DNA of 44,688 nt from Clostridiales bacterium (GCA_022775805.1 JALFKB010000060.1:1-44688), one strand, 5' to 3'; shown: positions 19,799 to 31,141, counted from the stretch's first letter. The notes: generated from the sequence alone by a model not told the origin. A program made the numbers and translations.

Positions 19799-20569
19799 AT
19801 GAAGAACATTACATCGCGCAACAATGAAATATTCAAAAATGCCCTGAAGCTGACGAGAAAGAAATACAGGGATGCTGAAGGTAGATACCTCCTTGAGGGA
19901 GTTAAGCCTTTGAGGGACGCATTTGCCCAGGGACTGGATGTGGAATGGGTATTTCTACGAAAGACATCAGCCCCGGGAATCGGTGTTATCGGAGAGGGTA
20001 TTCGCATCGCTGTGCTGGAGGACAGGCTGTTTGATGAAATATCCGATACGGAAACATCCCAGGGAGTGATAGCCGTGGTAAGAAAGAATCCACGGGACTG
20101 TTTCGGGTTTATGGGCCCGGGGACTGCAGTCATACTGGACAGACTTCAGGATCCGGGCAATATAGGAACCATAATCCGAACGGCAGAGGCGGCAGGATGT
20201 TCAGCGGTGCTGGCGGTTAAGGGCACCGGAGATATCTACAGTCCCAAGGTTGTTCGTTCTGCAGCAGGGTCAATAATGAGAATGCCCGTAGCGGACAATC
20301 TGGAGCCGGAGGAGGCGGCAGACCTCTGCAGACAGGCAGGCAAGAAAATAGCTGTCAGCTGCCTTGAGGATGCGGAGAGCTACATGGAGGCCGATCTGGG
20401 AGCAGACACGGCAATAGTCATCGGTAACGAGGGCCGGGGCGTTTCCGAAGAGTTTATGAAACTGGCGGATGTTAAAGTGAAAATTCCCATGAAGGGTGAA
20501 ATAGAATCATTAAATGCAGCAGTGGCGGCGGGAATACTCATGTTCGCCGCTGCAGGAAAGGTGAAATAA
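19799..20569 (+). CDS. TrmH/SpoU-family RNA methyltransferase
   Basis: [49 protein letters not shown] opens at 19775 but the 19799 ATG fits the family N-terminus better. Confidence 0.9.
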   Translation: MKNITSRNNEIFKNALKLTRKKYRDAEGRYLLEGVKPLRDAFAQGLDVEWVFLRKTSAPGIGVIGEGIRIAVLEDRLFDEISDTETSQGVIAVVRKNPRDCFGFMGPGTAVILDRLQDPGNIGTIIRTAEAAGCSAVLAVKGTGDIYSPKVVRSAAGSIMRMPVADNLEPEEAADLCRQAGKKIAVSCLEDAESYMEADLGADTAIVIGNEGRGVSEEFMKLADVKVKIPMKGEIESLNAAVAAGILMFAAAGKVK

Positions 20570-21591
20570 TGCAGGCTCAGTTAAACAGAATTTTAGAAGA
20601 AGCAAAGGTTCAGCTTCAGAAGGCTGAACAGCAGTCCCAGCTTGAAGAAATCAGAGTTAAGCTGCTGGGCAAAAAAGGTGAACTGACACAGATTCTCAGA
20701 GGAATGGGTCAGCTTTCCCCTGAAGAAAGAAAAGAAACAGGCGCTCTGGCCAACAGAGTCAGGGGAGAAATCGAGCAGATGCTCAGTGAGAAGGTTGAGG
20801 CGGTAAAGAATGCTGCCAAGGCCGCACGATTTAAACTTGAGAAGGTTGATGTAACGGAACCGGGAAAGAAGGTTACTCTCGGAGTCAAGCATCCTCTGAC
20901 AATTACAATGGAGGAAATCTCCAGAGTGTTTATGAATATGGGCTTTTCAATTGTTGAGGGACCGGAGGTTGAAACGGTATTCAACAATTTCGATGCACTC
21001 AACGCGGGACCGAATCATCCTGCCAGAGACATGACAGATACATTCTATATCACAGATGATGTGCTGCTGAGAACACAGACATCCCCTGTGCAGGTAAGAA
21101 CACTGATGAAGCAGAAGCCTCCAATCAAGGTTATATCACCGGGCAGATGCTTCAGATGCGATACTCCGGATGCCACCCATTCACCGATGTTCCATCAGAT
21201 TGAAGGACTGGTGGTGGATGAAGGAATCACGATGGCGGATCTCAAGGGAACTCTGGACAGTTTCGCCAAGCAGCTTTTCGGACCTGAAACAAGAACGAAG
21301 TTCAGACCGCATCACTTCCCGTTTACTGAACCTTCGGCAGAGGTTGACGTATCCTGCTTCAAATGCGGAGGCAAGGGATGCAAGGTATGTAAGGGCTCTG
21401 GCTGGATTGAAATCCTGGGCTGCGGTATGGTTCACCCGAACGTGCTGAAGGTGGGAGGACTTGATACCGAGAAGTATACAGGTTTTGCATTCGGAATGGG
21501 TGTAGAGCGTGTTGCGATGCTCAAGTACGGCGTAGATGATATCAGACTCTTCTACGAAAACGACATGAGATTCATAAATCAGTTCAAGTAA
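20569..21591 (+). CDS. pheS: phenylalanyl-tRNA synthetase alpha subunit
   Basis: 340 aa; [52 protein letters not shown]. Confidence 0.97.
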   Translation: MQAQLNRILEEAKVQLQKAEQQSQLEEIRVKLLGKKGELTQILRGMGQLSPEERKETGALANRVRGEIEQMLSEKVEAVKNAAKAARFKLEKVDVTEPGKKVTLGVKHPLTITMEEISRVFMNMGFSIVEGPEVETVFNNFDALNAGPNHPARDMTDTFYITDDVLLRTQTSPVQVRTLMKQKPPIKVISPGRCFRCDTPDATHSPMFHQIEGLVVDEGITMADLKGTLDSFAKQLFGPETRTKFRPHHFPFTEPSAEVDVSCFKCGGKGCKVCKGSGWIEILGCGMVHPNVLKVGGLDTEKYTGFAFGMGVERVAMLKYGVDDIRLFYENDMRFINQFK

Positions 21592-21605
21592 AAGGAGAAA
21601 AGCAA

Positions 21606-24119
21606 ATGTTAGTTCCGGTAGAATGGATAAACGACTATATAGATCTTAAGGATATTCCCACAGATGAATTCTGCGACTGCATGATCATGTCCGGCTCAAA
21701 CCTGGAAACATGCGAGTACCTCTGTGAAGGAATCGAAAATGTTGTAGTAGGCAGAATCAAGGAAATAAAGCAGCATCCCGATGCTGACAAGCTGGTAATA
21801 TGCCGTGTTGATGTAGGTGAGGCGGAAGCAGCCGGCAAGGATGAAGATGGACTTCTTCAGATTGTCACAGGTGCACCGAATGTGTTTGAGGGTGCATATG
21901 TTCCGGTGGCACTTCACAATTCCCGCATTCCGGGACCTTTCCACGGACAGCCGAAGCATGAAGGGGGAGAGGTTATCAAGAAGGGAAAGCTCAGAGGAGT
22001 TGAGTCCTTCGGCATGCTCTGCTCAGCAGGTGAGCTGGGATTTGAAGACAAGGTTGTTCCCGTTGCCCATAGAGACGGCATATGGATTCTCGAGCCTGAG
22101 GTTCATGAGGGCATTGAGAATCAGATAGGGCAGGATTTCGCAGAGGCGCTTCAGCTGAGACAGGCTGTTGTTGACTTCGAGATTACCCCTAACAGACCTG
22201 ACTGTCTGGCTCAAATAGGAATGGCCAGAGAGGCTGCAGCAACCTTCGGAAGAACCTTCGAGTATCCGGACATCGCCCTTGAGGAAGCTGGAGACGGCAA
22301 GGCATCGGATTTTGTGGATGTGGAAATCAGAAATAAGGAGAACTGCAGAAGATACGTGGCAAGAATCGTAACGGATGTTGTTGTTAAGCAGTCGCCGTGG
22401 TGGCTGCAGAAGAGACTCATGTATGCAGGCATGAGACCTATCAACAACATCGTAGACTTCACCAACTTCGTAATGCTGGAATACGGGCAGCCTCTCCATG
22501 CCTTTGACATCAAGGAGGTTCACGGCGGTAAAATCATAGTGGAGAATGCAGCGCCGTCAGAGGTATTCACCACCCTTGATGAAACAGAAAGAAAGCTGGA
22601 TTCCGACATGCTCATGATTAAGGACACCGAGAGAAGCATTGCCGTTGCCGGTGTAATGGGCGGACTCAATTCGGAGATTCAGGATGATACAAAGACAATC
22701 ATAATCGAATCAGCCAACTTTAACGGTGACAGCGTCAGAACAACGGCCAAGAGACTTGGACTGAGAACTGAAGCCTCCGCAAGATTCGAGAAGGGAATCG
22801 ACCCTAACCTTACAGAGGCGGCTGCAGACAGAGTTTGCAAGCTGATAGAGATGACAGGTGCAGGCAAGGTAATGAAGGGAAGTGTAGATGTGTATCCTGA
22901 ACCGGCAGGCGCCAAGACCATGGATGTGAGAGTAAGCAGAATAAACTATGTTCTGGGAATCGAGCTCAGCCGTGAGGAAATGGTAAGAATGCTGGAAGGC
23001 CTTGAAATAAAGGTCGAAGGCGAAGGCGACATCATGAGGGTTACACCTCCTACCGTCAGACAGGATCTGCTGGAGGAGGAGGACTATGTTGAGGAAATCG
23101 CCCGCATGTACGGCTACGACAGACTTCCTGTTACACTGCCGAAGGGAAACAGCGAGGCGGGAATGCCTTACGAAAGATCCTTAAGGGATGCTGCCAGAGA
23201 AGCTCTCTGTGGCATGGGCCTTAACGAAATACAGACTTATTCCTTTGTCAGCCCTTCAGGAGTTGACAAAATAGGAATAGGGGAGGATTCCTGGGAGAGG
23301 GCCTTTGTGAGAATAATAAATCCTCTCGGAGAGGACACCTCGGTAATGAGAACTGTTCTGACACCGAACATGCTGGATGTTCTGGCAAGAAACTGCTCCA
23401 GAAACCTGAATGATGTAAGGGCATTTGAAATAGGAAACACCTTTATGGACAATCCTATCAGCAGGGACAATCTTCCGGATGAGGATTATGCCCTTTGCAT
23501 AGGAATGTACGGACAGGATGTGGATTTCTTCACTCTCAAGGGAATCATTGAGGAACTGCTGGCAAACCTGGGAATCACAGATGTTTCATTCCAGGCCGAA
23601 TCCGAATACGGAGTATACCATCCGGGCAGATGCGCCAGAGTGCTGGTTGAGGCATCGGATGCCATGAAGATGGCCGGTGAGGAGTACGAGGAACTGGGAA
23701 TAATGGGAGAAATACACCCGGACGTTGCCGAAAACTACGGAATGGACGGCATGAGAATCTACTGCTGCGAGCTGATGTTCGGGCAGATAGTACGCAGAGC
23801 CGACACCGAAATCGTTTATACTCCGCTTCCTAAGTATCCGTCAACATCAAGAGACATAGCTTTGCTTGTTGAGGAGGAAATGGAAGTCGGCAGAATAGAA
23901 AAGGTTATCAGAGAGCGCGGCGGTGCCATCCTGGAAAGCGTTCGCCTGTTTGATGTTTACAGAGGAAAGCAGGTTGAGGAAGGCAAGAAGAGCGTTGCGT
24001 TCACCCTGGTCTACAGAGACATGAACAAGACTCTCACAGACCAGGAGGTAGCCGAAGTTCATGAGGGCGTATTGAAGGCCCTTAGAGAAGAACTGGGTGC
24101 AGTTCTGAGAGAAATGTAG
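21606..24119 (+). CDS. pheT: phenylalanyl-tRNA synthetase beta subunit
   Basis: 837 aa; NNIVDFTNFVMLEYGQPLHAFD, B3/B4, B5 and C-terminal anticodon-binding domain. Confidence 0.97.
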   Translation: MLVPVEWINDYIDLKDIPTDEFCDCMIMSGSNLETCEYLCEGIENVVVGRIKEIKQHPDADKLVICRVDVGEAEAAGKDEDGLLQIVTGAPNVFEGAYVPVALHNSRIPGPFHGQPKHEGGEVIKKGKLRGVESFGMLCSAGELGFEDKVVPVAHRDGIWILEPEVHEGIENQIGQDFAEALQLRQAVVDFEITPNRPDCLAQIGMAREAAATFGRTFEYPDIALEEAGDGKASDFVDVEIRNKENCRRYVARIVTDVVVKQSPWWLQKRLMYAGMRPINNIVDFTNFVMLEYGQPLHAFDIKEVHGGKIIVENAAPSEVFTTLDETERKLDSDMLMIKDTERSIAVAGVMGGLNSEIQDDTKTIIIESANFNGDSVRTTAKRLGLRTEASARFEKGIDPNLTEAAADRVCKLIEMTGAGKVMKGSVDVYPEPAGAKTMDVRVSRINYVLGIELSREEMVRMLEGLEIKVEGEGDIMRVTPPTVRQDLLEEEDYVEEIARMYGYDRLPVTLPKGNSEAGMPYERSLRDAAREALCGMGLNEIQTYSFVSPSGVDKIGIGEDSWERAFVRIINPLGEDTSVMRTVLTPNMLDVLARNCSRNLNDVRAFEIGNTFMDNPISRDNLPDEDYALCIGMYGQDVDFFTLKGIIEELLANLGITDVSFQAESEYGVYHPGRCARVLVEASDAMKMAGEEYEELGIMGEIHPDVAENYGMDGMRIYCCELMFGQIVRRADTEIVYTPLPKYPSTSRDIALLVEEEMEVGRIEKVIRERGGAILESVRLFDVYRGKQVEEGKKSVAFTLVYRDMNKTLTDQEVAEVHEGVLKALREELGAVLREM

Positions 24120-24125
24120 TTGTAA

Positions 24126-24713
24126 GTGAAGGAGACATTCACCATGGGAAACAACAGAGTAAACGTTAAGATTTACGGACAGGAGTACATTATTGCAGGA
24201 GATCTTCCGAAGGAGGAAATTATCCAGTGTGCTTCGATTGTGGATGCCAAGATGCAGGAGATTGCAGAGGCTGCATCTTCTGCCGGCGCGACACCGCAGA
24301 ATGTGGCAATTTTGGCGGCAGTAAATATCGTAAGTGAAAGCGCTAAGCTCAGCAGGGAACTTGATGAACTCAAAAGCATGAACGTGCAGCTGGAAAAGGA
24401 TGCCCAGCACTATGTTCAGCTTTGGGATGAAAGCAAGAAAACCTATTCCGAATACAAGGAAGAAACACAGGCAATAGTTCTTCAGAAAGATAATCTGCTT
24501 AACCAGCTGAGGGAAAAGGATGCTGAAATACTCAGACTCCAGCAGGCTTCCGAGGAGGCAAAGAACCAGATTCAGAGCGGAATGAAGGATGTTATCAACG
24601 AGGTTGAGGGCAAGTGCCGCGAGCTGGAAAACAGTTTCTTCGATCTGCAGATGGAGAACCTCCAGCTGAAGAAGGAGCTCGAGCGGCTCAAAAGCAGTAC
24701 TGGCGAGTTTTAA
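24126..24713 (+). CDS. zapA: cell division protein ZapA
   Basis: 195 aa; N-terminal NRVNVKIYGQEYIIAGD then coiled coil; ATG within 24126-24144. Confidence 0.85.
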   Translation: MKETFTMGNNRVNVKIYGQEYIIAGDLPKEEIIQCASIVDAKMQEIAEAASSAGATPQNVAILAAVNIVSESAKLSRELDELKSMNVQLEKDAQHYVQLWDESKKTYSEYKEETQAIVLQKDNLLNQLREKDAEILRLQQASEEAKNQIQSGMKDVINEVEGKCRELENSFFDLQMENLQLKKELERLKSSTGEF

Positions 24714-27080
24714 ATGAAAGACAAAACATTAAACGTTCTTGAGTACAGCAAAATAATAGAAATGTTAACCATGCAGGCAGGCTCCGAAATGACAAAAAAA
24801 GTCATATCGGAGCTTAAGCCTGTCTATGATGTGCGTGAAATACGGGAAAAACAGCAGGAAACCACGGAAGGGGCAAGACTCATTATGGCTAAGGGTCCGT
24901 TACCGGTCGGTGGTTTTTATGATATAGAGGGTCTCTGCAGCTTCACCAGAAAGGGCGGAGTTCTGACCATGGCCCAGCTTCTGCAGGTGCTCTACAACAT
25001 GAAGGCGGCAGAGCGGACGGTGTCATTCATGAAGGGTGACAACATGCCGAAGCTGCCTTTGATAGAAAGCATTGTAGAGGTAATGGCTGTACACAGAAAC
25101 TTCTCTGCTGAAATCGACAGATGCATACTTTCAGAGGATGAGATGGCAGATACAGCCAGCAGTGAGCTCAATGCCATAAGAAGGGCCATAGTCCGCCAGA
25201 ATGACGCTGTTAAGGCCAAAATGAACCACATACTGAACGCCGAGAGAACAATTCTCCAGGATGCGATTGTTACCATAAGAAACGGCAGATACGTGATTCC
25301 CGTGAAGCAGGAGCACCGGGGAAAGATCCCGGGAATAATTCACGATCAGAGCGGCAGCGGCGCGACGCTCTTCGTGGAGCCACAGGCAATTGTCAACATG
25401 AACAACGAGCTGAGGCAGCTGGAGCTTGACGAGAAGGCTGAAATGGACAGAATTCTGGGAGAACTCTCCTCTGGAGTATCAGAAATATATCATGATCTGG
25501 TGAACAATCAGAAACTGCTGCTGGCCCTTGATCTTATCAATGCCAAGGGAAGACTCTCACTGGATATGGATGGCTGTGAGCCTCTCATATCAACAGACGG
25601 GGAGCTGAAGCTGAGACAGGCCGCACATCCACTAATAGACAAGAAAATCGTAAAACCGATAAACATAGCCCTTGGAGGGGAGTACAACACCCTGGTTGTT
25701 ACAGGTCCCAACACAGGGGGCAAGACTGTAACACTGAAAACCGCGGGGCTTCTATCACTGATGGCCCAGTCGGGACTTCACATTCCATGTTCCCCGGGGA
25801 GCAAGGTTCCTGTGTACAGAGAGGTGTTTGCAGACATAGGTGATGAGCAGAGCATAGAACAGAGTCTGTCAACCTTCTCCTCCCACATGGCAAATATTGT
25901 GGAGATTCTTGATGAGGCTGACGGAGACTGCCTTGTTCTCCTAGATGAGCTGGGAGCGGGAACCGACCCCACAGAGGGGGCGGCTCTGGCCATAGCAATT
26001 CTGGAAACCCTGGGGGCGAGAGGCACAAGCACCATTGCCACAACCCACTATACGGAGCTAAAGAAGTTTGCCATCAAGACAAAGGGCGTTGAGAATGCCT
26101 CCATGGAATTCGATGTTGAGACATTGAGTCCAACATACAAGCTGACAATAGGTCTTCCGGGAAAGTCCAATGCCTTTGAAATATCAAGAAAGCTGGGGCT
26201 GAGCTCCCGGGTGGTGGACAGAGCGGGAAACCTTCTGGAGGCGGGAGACATTGCCTTTGATGATGTTATTGCGGCGATAGAAGAGGATAAGAAGAAGGCT
26301 GAAGCCGAAAGGGATGAGGCCATAGCAATAAACGCCGAAATGAAACGCCGAAGCGAGGAGCTTGAGATAAAAAACGAGAAACTCCGTAAGCAGAGCGAGA
26401 AGGAACTGGAAAGAGCCCGGGAAAAAGCCCGGGAGATAATAAGAGAAGCCAAGGAAACTGCCGATGAATTCAGGCAGGAGCTCAAGGAGATAGCCCGGCT
26501 TGAAAGCATGGGGGAAAGAACAAAAAGATTTGATCAGGGCAGACGAAGGCTTCGTGAAATCGAAAAGAAAAACAGAAGTGTAATTAAACGGGAAACGAAT
26601 GACAAGCCTGTTGACCCTGAAACCCTTTCCCTGGGCGACAGGGTAAAAATTCTCACCTTCGGGCAGAACGGGGAAATTTGCGGACTGCCTGACGACAGAG
26701 GAGAAATGCAGGTTCAGGTGGGAGCCATGAAGTTCGGAGTCAATGTGAAGGATATCATGCTCATTGACAAGCCGAAGAAGACCGGCAAAAGCAGCAGGAC
26801 ATCCTATGGCAGCCTGTACAGGCAGAAGGCAAAAACCGTATCCTCATCCCTGGATGTCAGAGGAAAAAACCTTGACGATGCAGTGATGGATATGGAAAAA
26901 TATATAGATGACGCTTTTATTTCAGGGCTTCCTGAAGTAACTGTGATTCACGGCCGCGGAGAGGGAATTTTGAGCAAAGGCCTCAGAGCGCGGCTTAGAG
27001 AAAACAAAAATGTTAAGGAATACCGCCGCGGCGGATTTGATGAAGGCGGCGACGGCGTAACTGTTGTCAAGCTGAAATAA
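24714..27080 (+). CDS. mutS2: endonuclease MutS2 with Smr domain
   Basis: 788 aa; VVTGPNTGGKTVTLKT, LLDELGAGTDPTEGAALA, C-terminal LDVRGKNLDDA...IHGRGEGIL. Confidence 0.97.
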   Translation: MKDKTLNVLEYSKIIEMLTMQAGSEMTKKVISELKPVYDVREIREKQQETTEGARLIMAKGPLPVGGFYDIEGLCSFTRKGGVLTMAQLLQVLYNMKAAERTVSFMKGDNMPKLPLIESIVEVMAVHRNFSAEIDRCILSEDEMADTASSELNAIRRAIVRQNDAVKAKMNHILNAERTILQDAIVTIRNGRYVIPVKQEHRGKIPGIIHDQSGSGATLFVEPQAIVNMNNELRQLELDEKAEMDRILGELSSGVSEIYHDLVNNQKLLLALDLINAKGRLSLDMDGCEPLISTDGELKLRQAAHPLIDKKIVKPINIALGGEYNTLVVTGPNTGGKTVTLKTAGLLSLMAQSGLHIPCSPGSKVPVYREVFADIGDEQSIEQSLSTFSSHMANIVEILDEADGDCLVLLDELGAGTDPTEGAALAIAILETLGARGTSTIATTHYTELKKFAIKTKGVENASMEFDVETLSPTYKLTIGLPGKSNAFEISRKLGLSSRVVDRAGNLLEAGDIAFDDVIAAIEEDKKKAEAERDEAIAINAEMKRRSEELEIKNEKLRKQSEKELERAREKAREIIREAKETADEFRQELKEIARLESMGERTKRFDQGRRRLREIEKKNRSVIKRETNDKPVDPETLSLGDRVKILTFGQNGEICGLPDDRGEMQVQVGAMKFGVNVKDIMLIDKPKKTGKSSRTSYGSLYRQKAKTVSSSLDVRGKNLDDAVMDMEKYIDDAFISGLPEVTVIHGRGEGILSKGLRARLRENKNVKEYRRGGFDEGGDGVTVVKLK

Positions 27081-27090
27081 GGAGAAGAAG

Positions 27091-28809
27091 ATGATTAATT
27101 ACGTTGACAGAATTGCAGATCTTATTGCACCGCAGGTTGAAGGTCTGGAGAAGGAAGAAATCAGAAGCATGATTGAAACACCGGCAGACAGCAAGATGGG
27201 GGATTACGCCTTCCCTTGCTTCAAGCTGGCTAAAATACTGAGAAAGGCTCCTCCGATGATTGCCAAGGGCATTGCCGAGGCTATCGGAGATGATGCCATG
27301 TTCGAGAAGGTGGAGCAGGTAAACGCATACGTGAACATGTTCCTCAAGAAGGATGCCTTCGCGAAGGAAGTAGTATCTGAGGTTGTTGCCGCAGGAGATG
27401 ACTACGGCAAATGCAGCCTGGGAGAAGGCAAGACAGTTATTGTGGAATACTCCTCACCTAACATTGCGAAGCCTTTCCACATCGGACACATAAGAAGTAC
27501 GGTAATAGGCGCCTCAATCGCCAAGATATACGATAACCTGGGCTTCAAGGTGGTAAGAATCAATCACCTGGGAGACTACGGCACACAGTTCGGAAAGATG
27601 ATTGTTGCCTACAGACGCTGGGGCAACAAGCAGGATGTTATCGATGCGCCAATTAAGACGCTGCTCAGCTACTATACGAAGTTCCATGTTGAAGCGGAGA
27701 ATGATCCTACACTGGAAGACGAGGCTCGTGCAACATTTACCAAGCTGGAAAACGGCGAGCCTGAGGAACAGGCACTGTGGCAGTGGTTCAGAGACGAATC
27801 CCTCAAGGAATTCAGCAGAGTATACGACATGCTGGGAATCACATACGATTCATACGCAGGAGAGTCCTTCTATTCCGACAAGATGCCTCGTTTCGTTAAG
27901 GAACTGGAGGAGAAGGGACTTCTGGAGGAGGACAACGGTGCTCAGCTGGTAAGACTCGACGATTACGGTCTTACCCCGGCTCTCATTACCAAGTCAGACG
28001 GTTCAACACTCTACATCACAAGGGATATCGCGGCTGCGGTATACAGAAAGGAAACCTACGACTTCTACAAGAACATCTATGTGGTTGCCTCCCAGCAGAA
28101 TCTCCACTTCCAGCAGTGGATTCAGATTCTGGAGCTTATGGGCTACGACTGGGCAAGAAGCTGCATCCATGTTCCATTCGGACTTGTAAGTCTTGAGGAC
28201 GGAACAATGTCAACAAGAGAGGGAAGAGTTGTTTTCCTTGAAGACGTTCTCAACGGAGCAGTTGACAAGACCCGTGAAATCATAAAAGAAAAGAATCCGG
28301 ATGCCGATGCGGAGACAGTTGAAGATATTGCAAAGGCAGTAGGCATCGGAGCAGTTGTGTTTAACGAGCTTTCAAATTACAGAATCAAGGACTACGTATT
28401 CTCATGGGAACACGTGCTGAACTTCGAAGGAGAGACAGGTCCGTACGTTCAGTATACCCACGCCAGAGCCTGCAGCATTCTCCGCAATGCGGGTGATGAT
28501 GTTGTTGCAAAGGCAAAGGCAGGCTTTGATGCGAAGTACCTGACGGGAGAAAGCGCTCATGAGCTTTCCAGGCTTCTGTACGAACTGCCTGAGGTTATCG
28601 TTGAGGCGGGAGAAAAGTACGAACCGTCAATAGTAACAAGACACATTGTGGATATTGCTCAGGCCTTCAACAAGTTCTATCACGATGAACACATTCTCGT
28701 TGATAACGAGGATGAGAAGATTGCCAAGGTGGCTATGGTTCTTGCTGCCAAGTCAGCAATCAGAAACGGACTTGATCTGCTTTGCCTGAAGGCACCTGAG
28801 AAGATGTAA
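27091..28809 (+). CDS. argS: arginyl-tRNA synthetase
   Basis: 572 aa; VEYSSPNIAKPFHIGHIRSTVIG, MSTREG. Confidence 0.96.
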   Translation: MINYVDRIADLIAPQVEGLEKEEIRSMIETPADSKMGDYAFPCFKLAKILRKAPPMIAKGIAEAIGDDAMFEKVEQVNAYVNMFLKKDAFAKEVVSEVVAAGDDYGKCSLGEGKTVIVEYSSPNIAKPFHIGHIRSTVIGASIAKIYDNLGFKVVRINHLGDYGTQFGKMIVAYRRWGNKQDVIDAPIKTLLSYYTKFHVEAENDPTLEDEARATFTKLENGEPEEQALWQWFRDESLKEFSRVYDMLGITYDSYAGESFYSDKMPRFVKELEEKGLLEEDNGAQLVRLDDYGLTPALITKSDGSTLYITRDIAAAVYRKETYDFYKNIYVVASQQNLHFQQWIQILELMGYDWARSCIHVPFGLVSLEDGTMSTREGRVVFLEDVLNGAVDKTREIIKEKNPDADAETVEDIAKAVGIGAVVFNELSNYRIKDYVFSWEHVLNFEGETGPYVQYTHARACSILRNAGDDVVAKAKAGFDAKYLTGESAHELSRLLYELPEVIVEAGEKYEPSIVTRHIVDIAQAFNKFYHDEHILVDNEDEKIAKVAMVLAAKSAIRNGLDLLCLKAPEKM

Positions 28810-28821
28810 ACAGGAGAATAA

Positions 28822-29694
28822 ATGAGATACGAAGGAGATATTTACAGACCGCCAAGTGAGGCATACAGTCTGCTTGTGCAGGTTACCATAGGATGTACCC
28901 ATAACAAGTGTACATTCTGCAGCATGTTCAAAAAGAAAAAGTTCAGAGTCAGGGAACTGTCAGAGGTTCTGGAGGATCTTGATGATGCCAGACGGCAGTA
29001 CAGGCGTGTCAACAGAATCTTTCTCTGTGACGGGGATGCGCTGGCTTTGTCAAACAGAAGGCTGATGCCGATTCTGGAGCATATCAGAAAGCTTTTCCCT
29101 GAATGCGAGAGGGTAACGATATACGGCAGAGCCACTGATGTACTGAGCAAAACAGATGAGGAGATGCGACAGCTCTACGAGGCGGGAATTACCATGGTTT
29201 ATCTGGGAGCCGAATCGGGAAGCGATGAGGTTCTCAGGAGAATAAACAAGGGCGAGACCAGACAGCAGCTGATTGAGGGCGTTCAGAGAATCGAGGCCTG
29301 CGGAATGCAGGCATCGGTAACATTCATCTCCGGCCTTGCAGGCAAGGAGGGCTGGAAGGATCACGCCATACAGACGGGAACCATGATTTCGGAGATGAAC
29401 CCTTCATATGTTGGTCTGCTTACCCTTATTGTTGATCCGTCGGTGCCGATGGCCAAGGAGATTGAAAGCGGCAGGATGCAGCTGCTGACAGCAGAGGAAG
29501 TGATGGAGGAAACACTGCTTTTGCTTGAAAATACAAATGTTACGAAGACCTGCGTATTCAGAAGCAATCACGCTTCGAATTATGTTTCTCTTCGGGGCAA
29601 TCTTCCTGAGGACAAGGAAGCCATGATGGCTGTTCTCAGAGAGGCAATGGGAAATCATGACATGTTCAAAAACGAACTTTTCCGTGCACTGTAG
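28822..29694 (+). CDS. radical SAM protein
   Basis: 290 aa; GCTHNKCTFCSM (CX4CX2C) and radical SAM-like core. Confidence 0.88.
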   Translation: MRYEGDIYRPPSEAYSLLVQVTIGCTHNKCTFCSMFKKKKFRVRELSEVLEDLDDARRQYRRVNRIFLCDGDALALSNRRLMPILEHIRKLFPECERVTIYGRATDVLSKTDEEMRQLYEAGITMVYLGAESGSDEVLRRINKGETRQQLIEGVQRIEACGMQASVTFISGLAGKEGWKDHAIQTGTMISEMNPSYVGLLTLIVDPSVPMAKEIESGRMQLLTAEEVMEETLLLLENTNVTKTCVFRSNHASNYVSLRGNLPEDKEAMMAVLREAMGNHDMFKNELFRAL

Positions 29695-29705
29695 AAGGAG
29701 AAAAG

Positions 29706-30974
29706 ATGAGTATCAGAAAAAACAAGAAACTGCAGCAGGAGCAGGTGATTCACCAGAAAGATCAGACATTCCTGCAGTCCGTGGGAATCACCAGAACGGT
29801 GGAAAGACCAAGGGAGGAATCAGATATCCAGCTTAGGGAGGACAGAATCGGAAGGTATTTCAGGAAATACCTGAACAAGTTTGTCTTTGTTGAGTTTTCG
29901 GAGGAATTCATTGCCCAGTCAAAGGCGGGGGATCTTCTGAAGGGTGTACCTGTTCCCCTTAGAAAGAAGGAGGTAAAGGACTTTGCCGGAGGCAAGGGAA
30001 TCAACTTCCTGGTGCTGGCTGAGAACATGGCCTGGGTAATGGGCTGCGATCCTCATTTCAAGCACACTAAGGATTATTGCGCGATTCTCCACAGACTCTA
30101 CAACAAGAAGCTTACAGAGGGAATGCTGAAGGAGGGCAGAGATGCTGCTGAGCAGGGAGAAATGGACAACGCCTGCATTCACTTCAGAGCCGCTCTCTGC
30201 ATGCAGTTTGATTACATGCATGCAATGTATTCGTATGCCCGCGCCTGCCGCGTGATGTATGAAAACAGCAGAAACGAGGAGTATGTTGGACGCTTCAAGG
30301 CGGAATCCCTGGAGTGGTTCGAGCTTCTTACGGAAACCCATCCGAGATTTGCCATGGGTTATTATTATCTGGGATACTCATACCTTAACATGGGATTATA
30401 CGGCAAGGCTCAGCTGGCATGGCAGAGCTTCCTGAAGTTCACCAAGAACAACAAGGACAGAAAGGAAATAAACAAACGGCTTCAGCAGATTGCCGACCCT
30501 GTTGCAATTGAGGATGCATGCCTTAAGATCGGCTCAGGCAGATACGAGGAAGGCATCAGAGTTCTGGAGCACTACGACAAGACTCAGTTTAACGACTGGT
30601 GGCCTTTGCATTACTATCTGGGCAGAGGATATGTTCAGGCGGGACGTATCGCTGATGCGGTTTCGGAATACAAGAAGGTTCTCATGACAAACGGAAGTCA
30701 TCTCGAAACCATGAAGGAGCTCCTTCTCATCTATGAGGAAGAGGGGGACAAGGCAAACATCAAGAAGTACTCCGAGAAAATCAGAATGATTGAGACAGCT
30801 CAGGAGGAAGAACAGACCAAGCTCGTGGAGGCCACAAAGAAGGAAAACAAAAAGCTTGAGGAGGAGGAACCTGCTCCAATCGCAAACCCTGAAAGCTTCG
30901 ACATGAAGGACGTTGATGAATACGAGGCCGAGAACTCAAAGGGCCGCAAAATCAGCAAGAGGCTGGGAAAATAG
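29706..30974 (+). CDS. tetratricopeptide-repeat protein
   Basis: 422 aa; TPR-like helices (AMGYYYLGYSYLNMGLYGKAQLAW, WPLHYYLGRGYVQAGRIADAVSEYKKV). Confidence 0.8.
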   Translation: MSIRKNKKLQQEQVIHQKDQTFLQSVGITRTVERPREESDIQLREDRIGRYFRKYLNKFVFVEFSEEFIAQSKAGDLLKGVPVPLRKKEVKDFAGGKGINFLVLAENMAWVMGCDPHFKHTKDYCAILHRLYNKKLTEGMLKEGRDAAEQGEMDNACIHFRAALCMQFDYMHAMYSYARACRVMYENSRNEEYVGRFKAESLEWFELLTETHPRFAMGYYYLGYSYLNMGLYGKAQLAWQSFLKFTKNNKDRKEINKRLQQIADPVAIEDACLKIGSGRYEEGIRVLEHYDKTQFNDWWPLHYYLGRGYVQAGRIADAVSEYKKVLMTNGSHLETMKELLLIYEEEGDKANIKKYSEKIRMIETAQEEEQTKLVEATKKENKKLEEEEPAPIANPESFDMKDVDEYEAENSKGRKISKRLGK

Positions 30975-31017
30975 CGAGTCATATACTGCGCGGCTGCGAC
31001 AGTTAACTCTAGCTGAC

Positions 31018-31141
31018 TGCCACTCAAGTGAATTCAGGTCATCTGCCACTCAAATGAACTCAGACCTTCTGCCACTCAAGTGAATTCAGGTCATCTGTGG
31101 CGGTGAACTCCGGTCATCTATGGCGGTGAACTCCGGAAATG
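31018..31141. repeat. direct-repeat array (3 x 26 bp plus 2 x 23 bp), possible end of an IS21-like element
   Basis: TGCCACTCAAGTGAATTCAGGTCATC at 31018 and 31070 with variant at 31044; TGTGGCGGTGAACTCCGGTCATC at 31096 with variant at 31119; no transposase ORF nearby. Confidence 0.75.

Noticed and set aside
22023-22523. 166-aa antisense ORF in pheT
   Set aside because: Fully overlaps a conserved gene; no independent support.
26048-26509. 153-aa antisense ORF in mutS2
   Set aside because: Ser/Leu/Ala-rich reverse of a Lys/Glu-rich coiled coil; compositional artefact.
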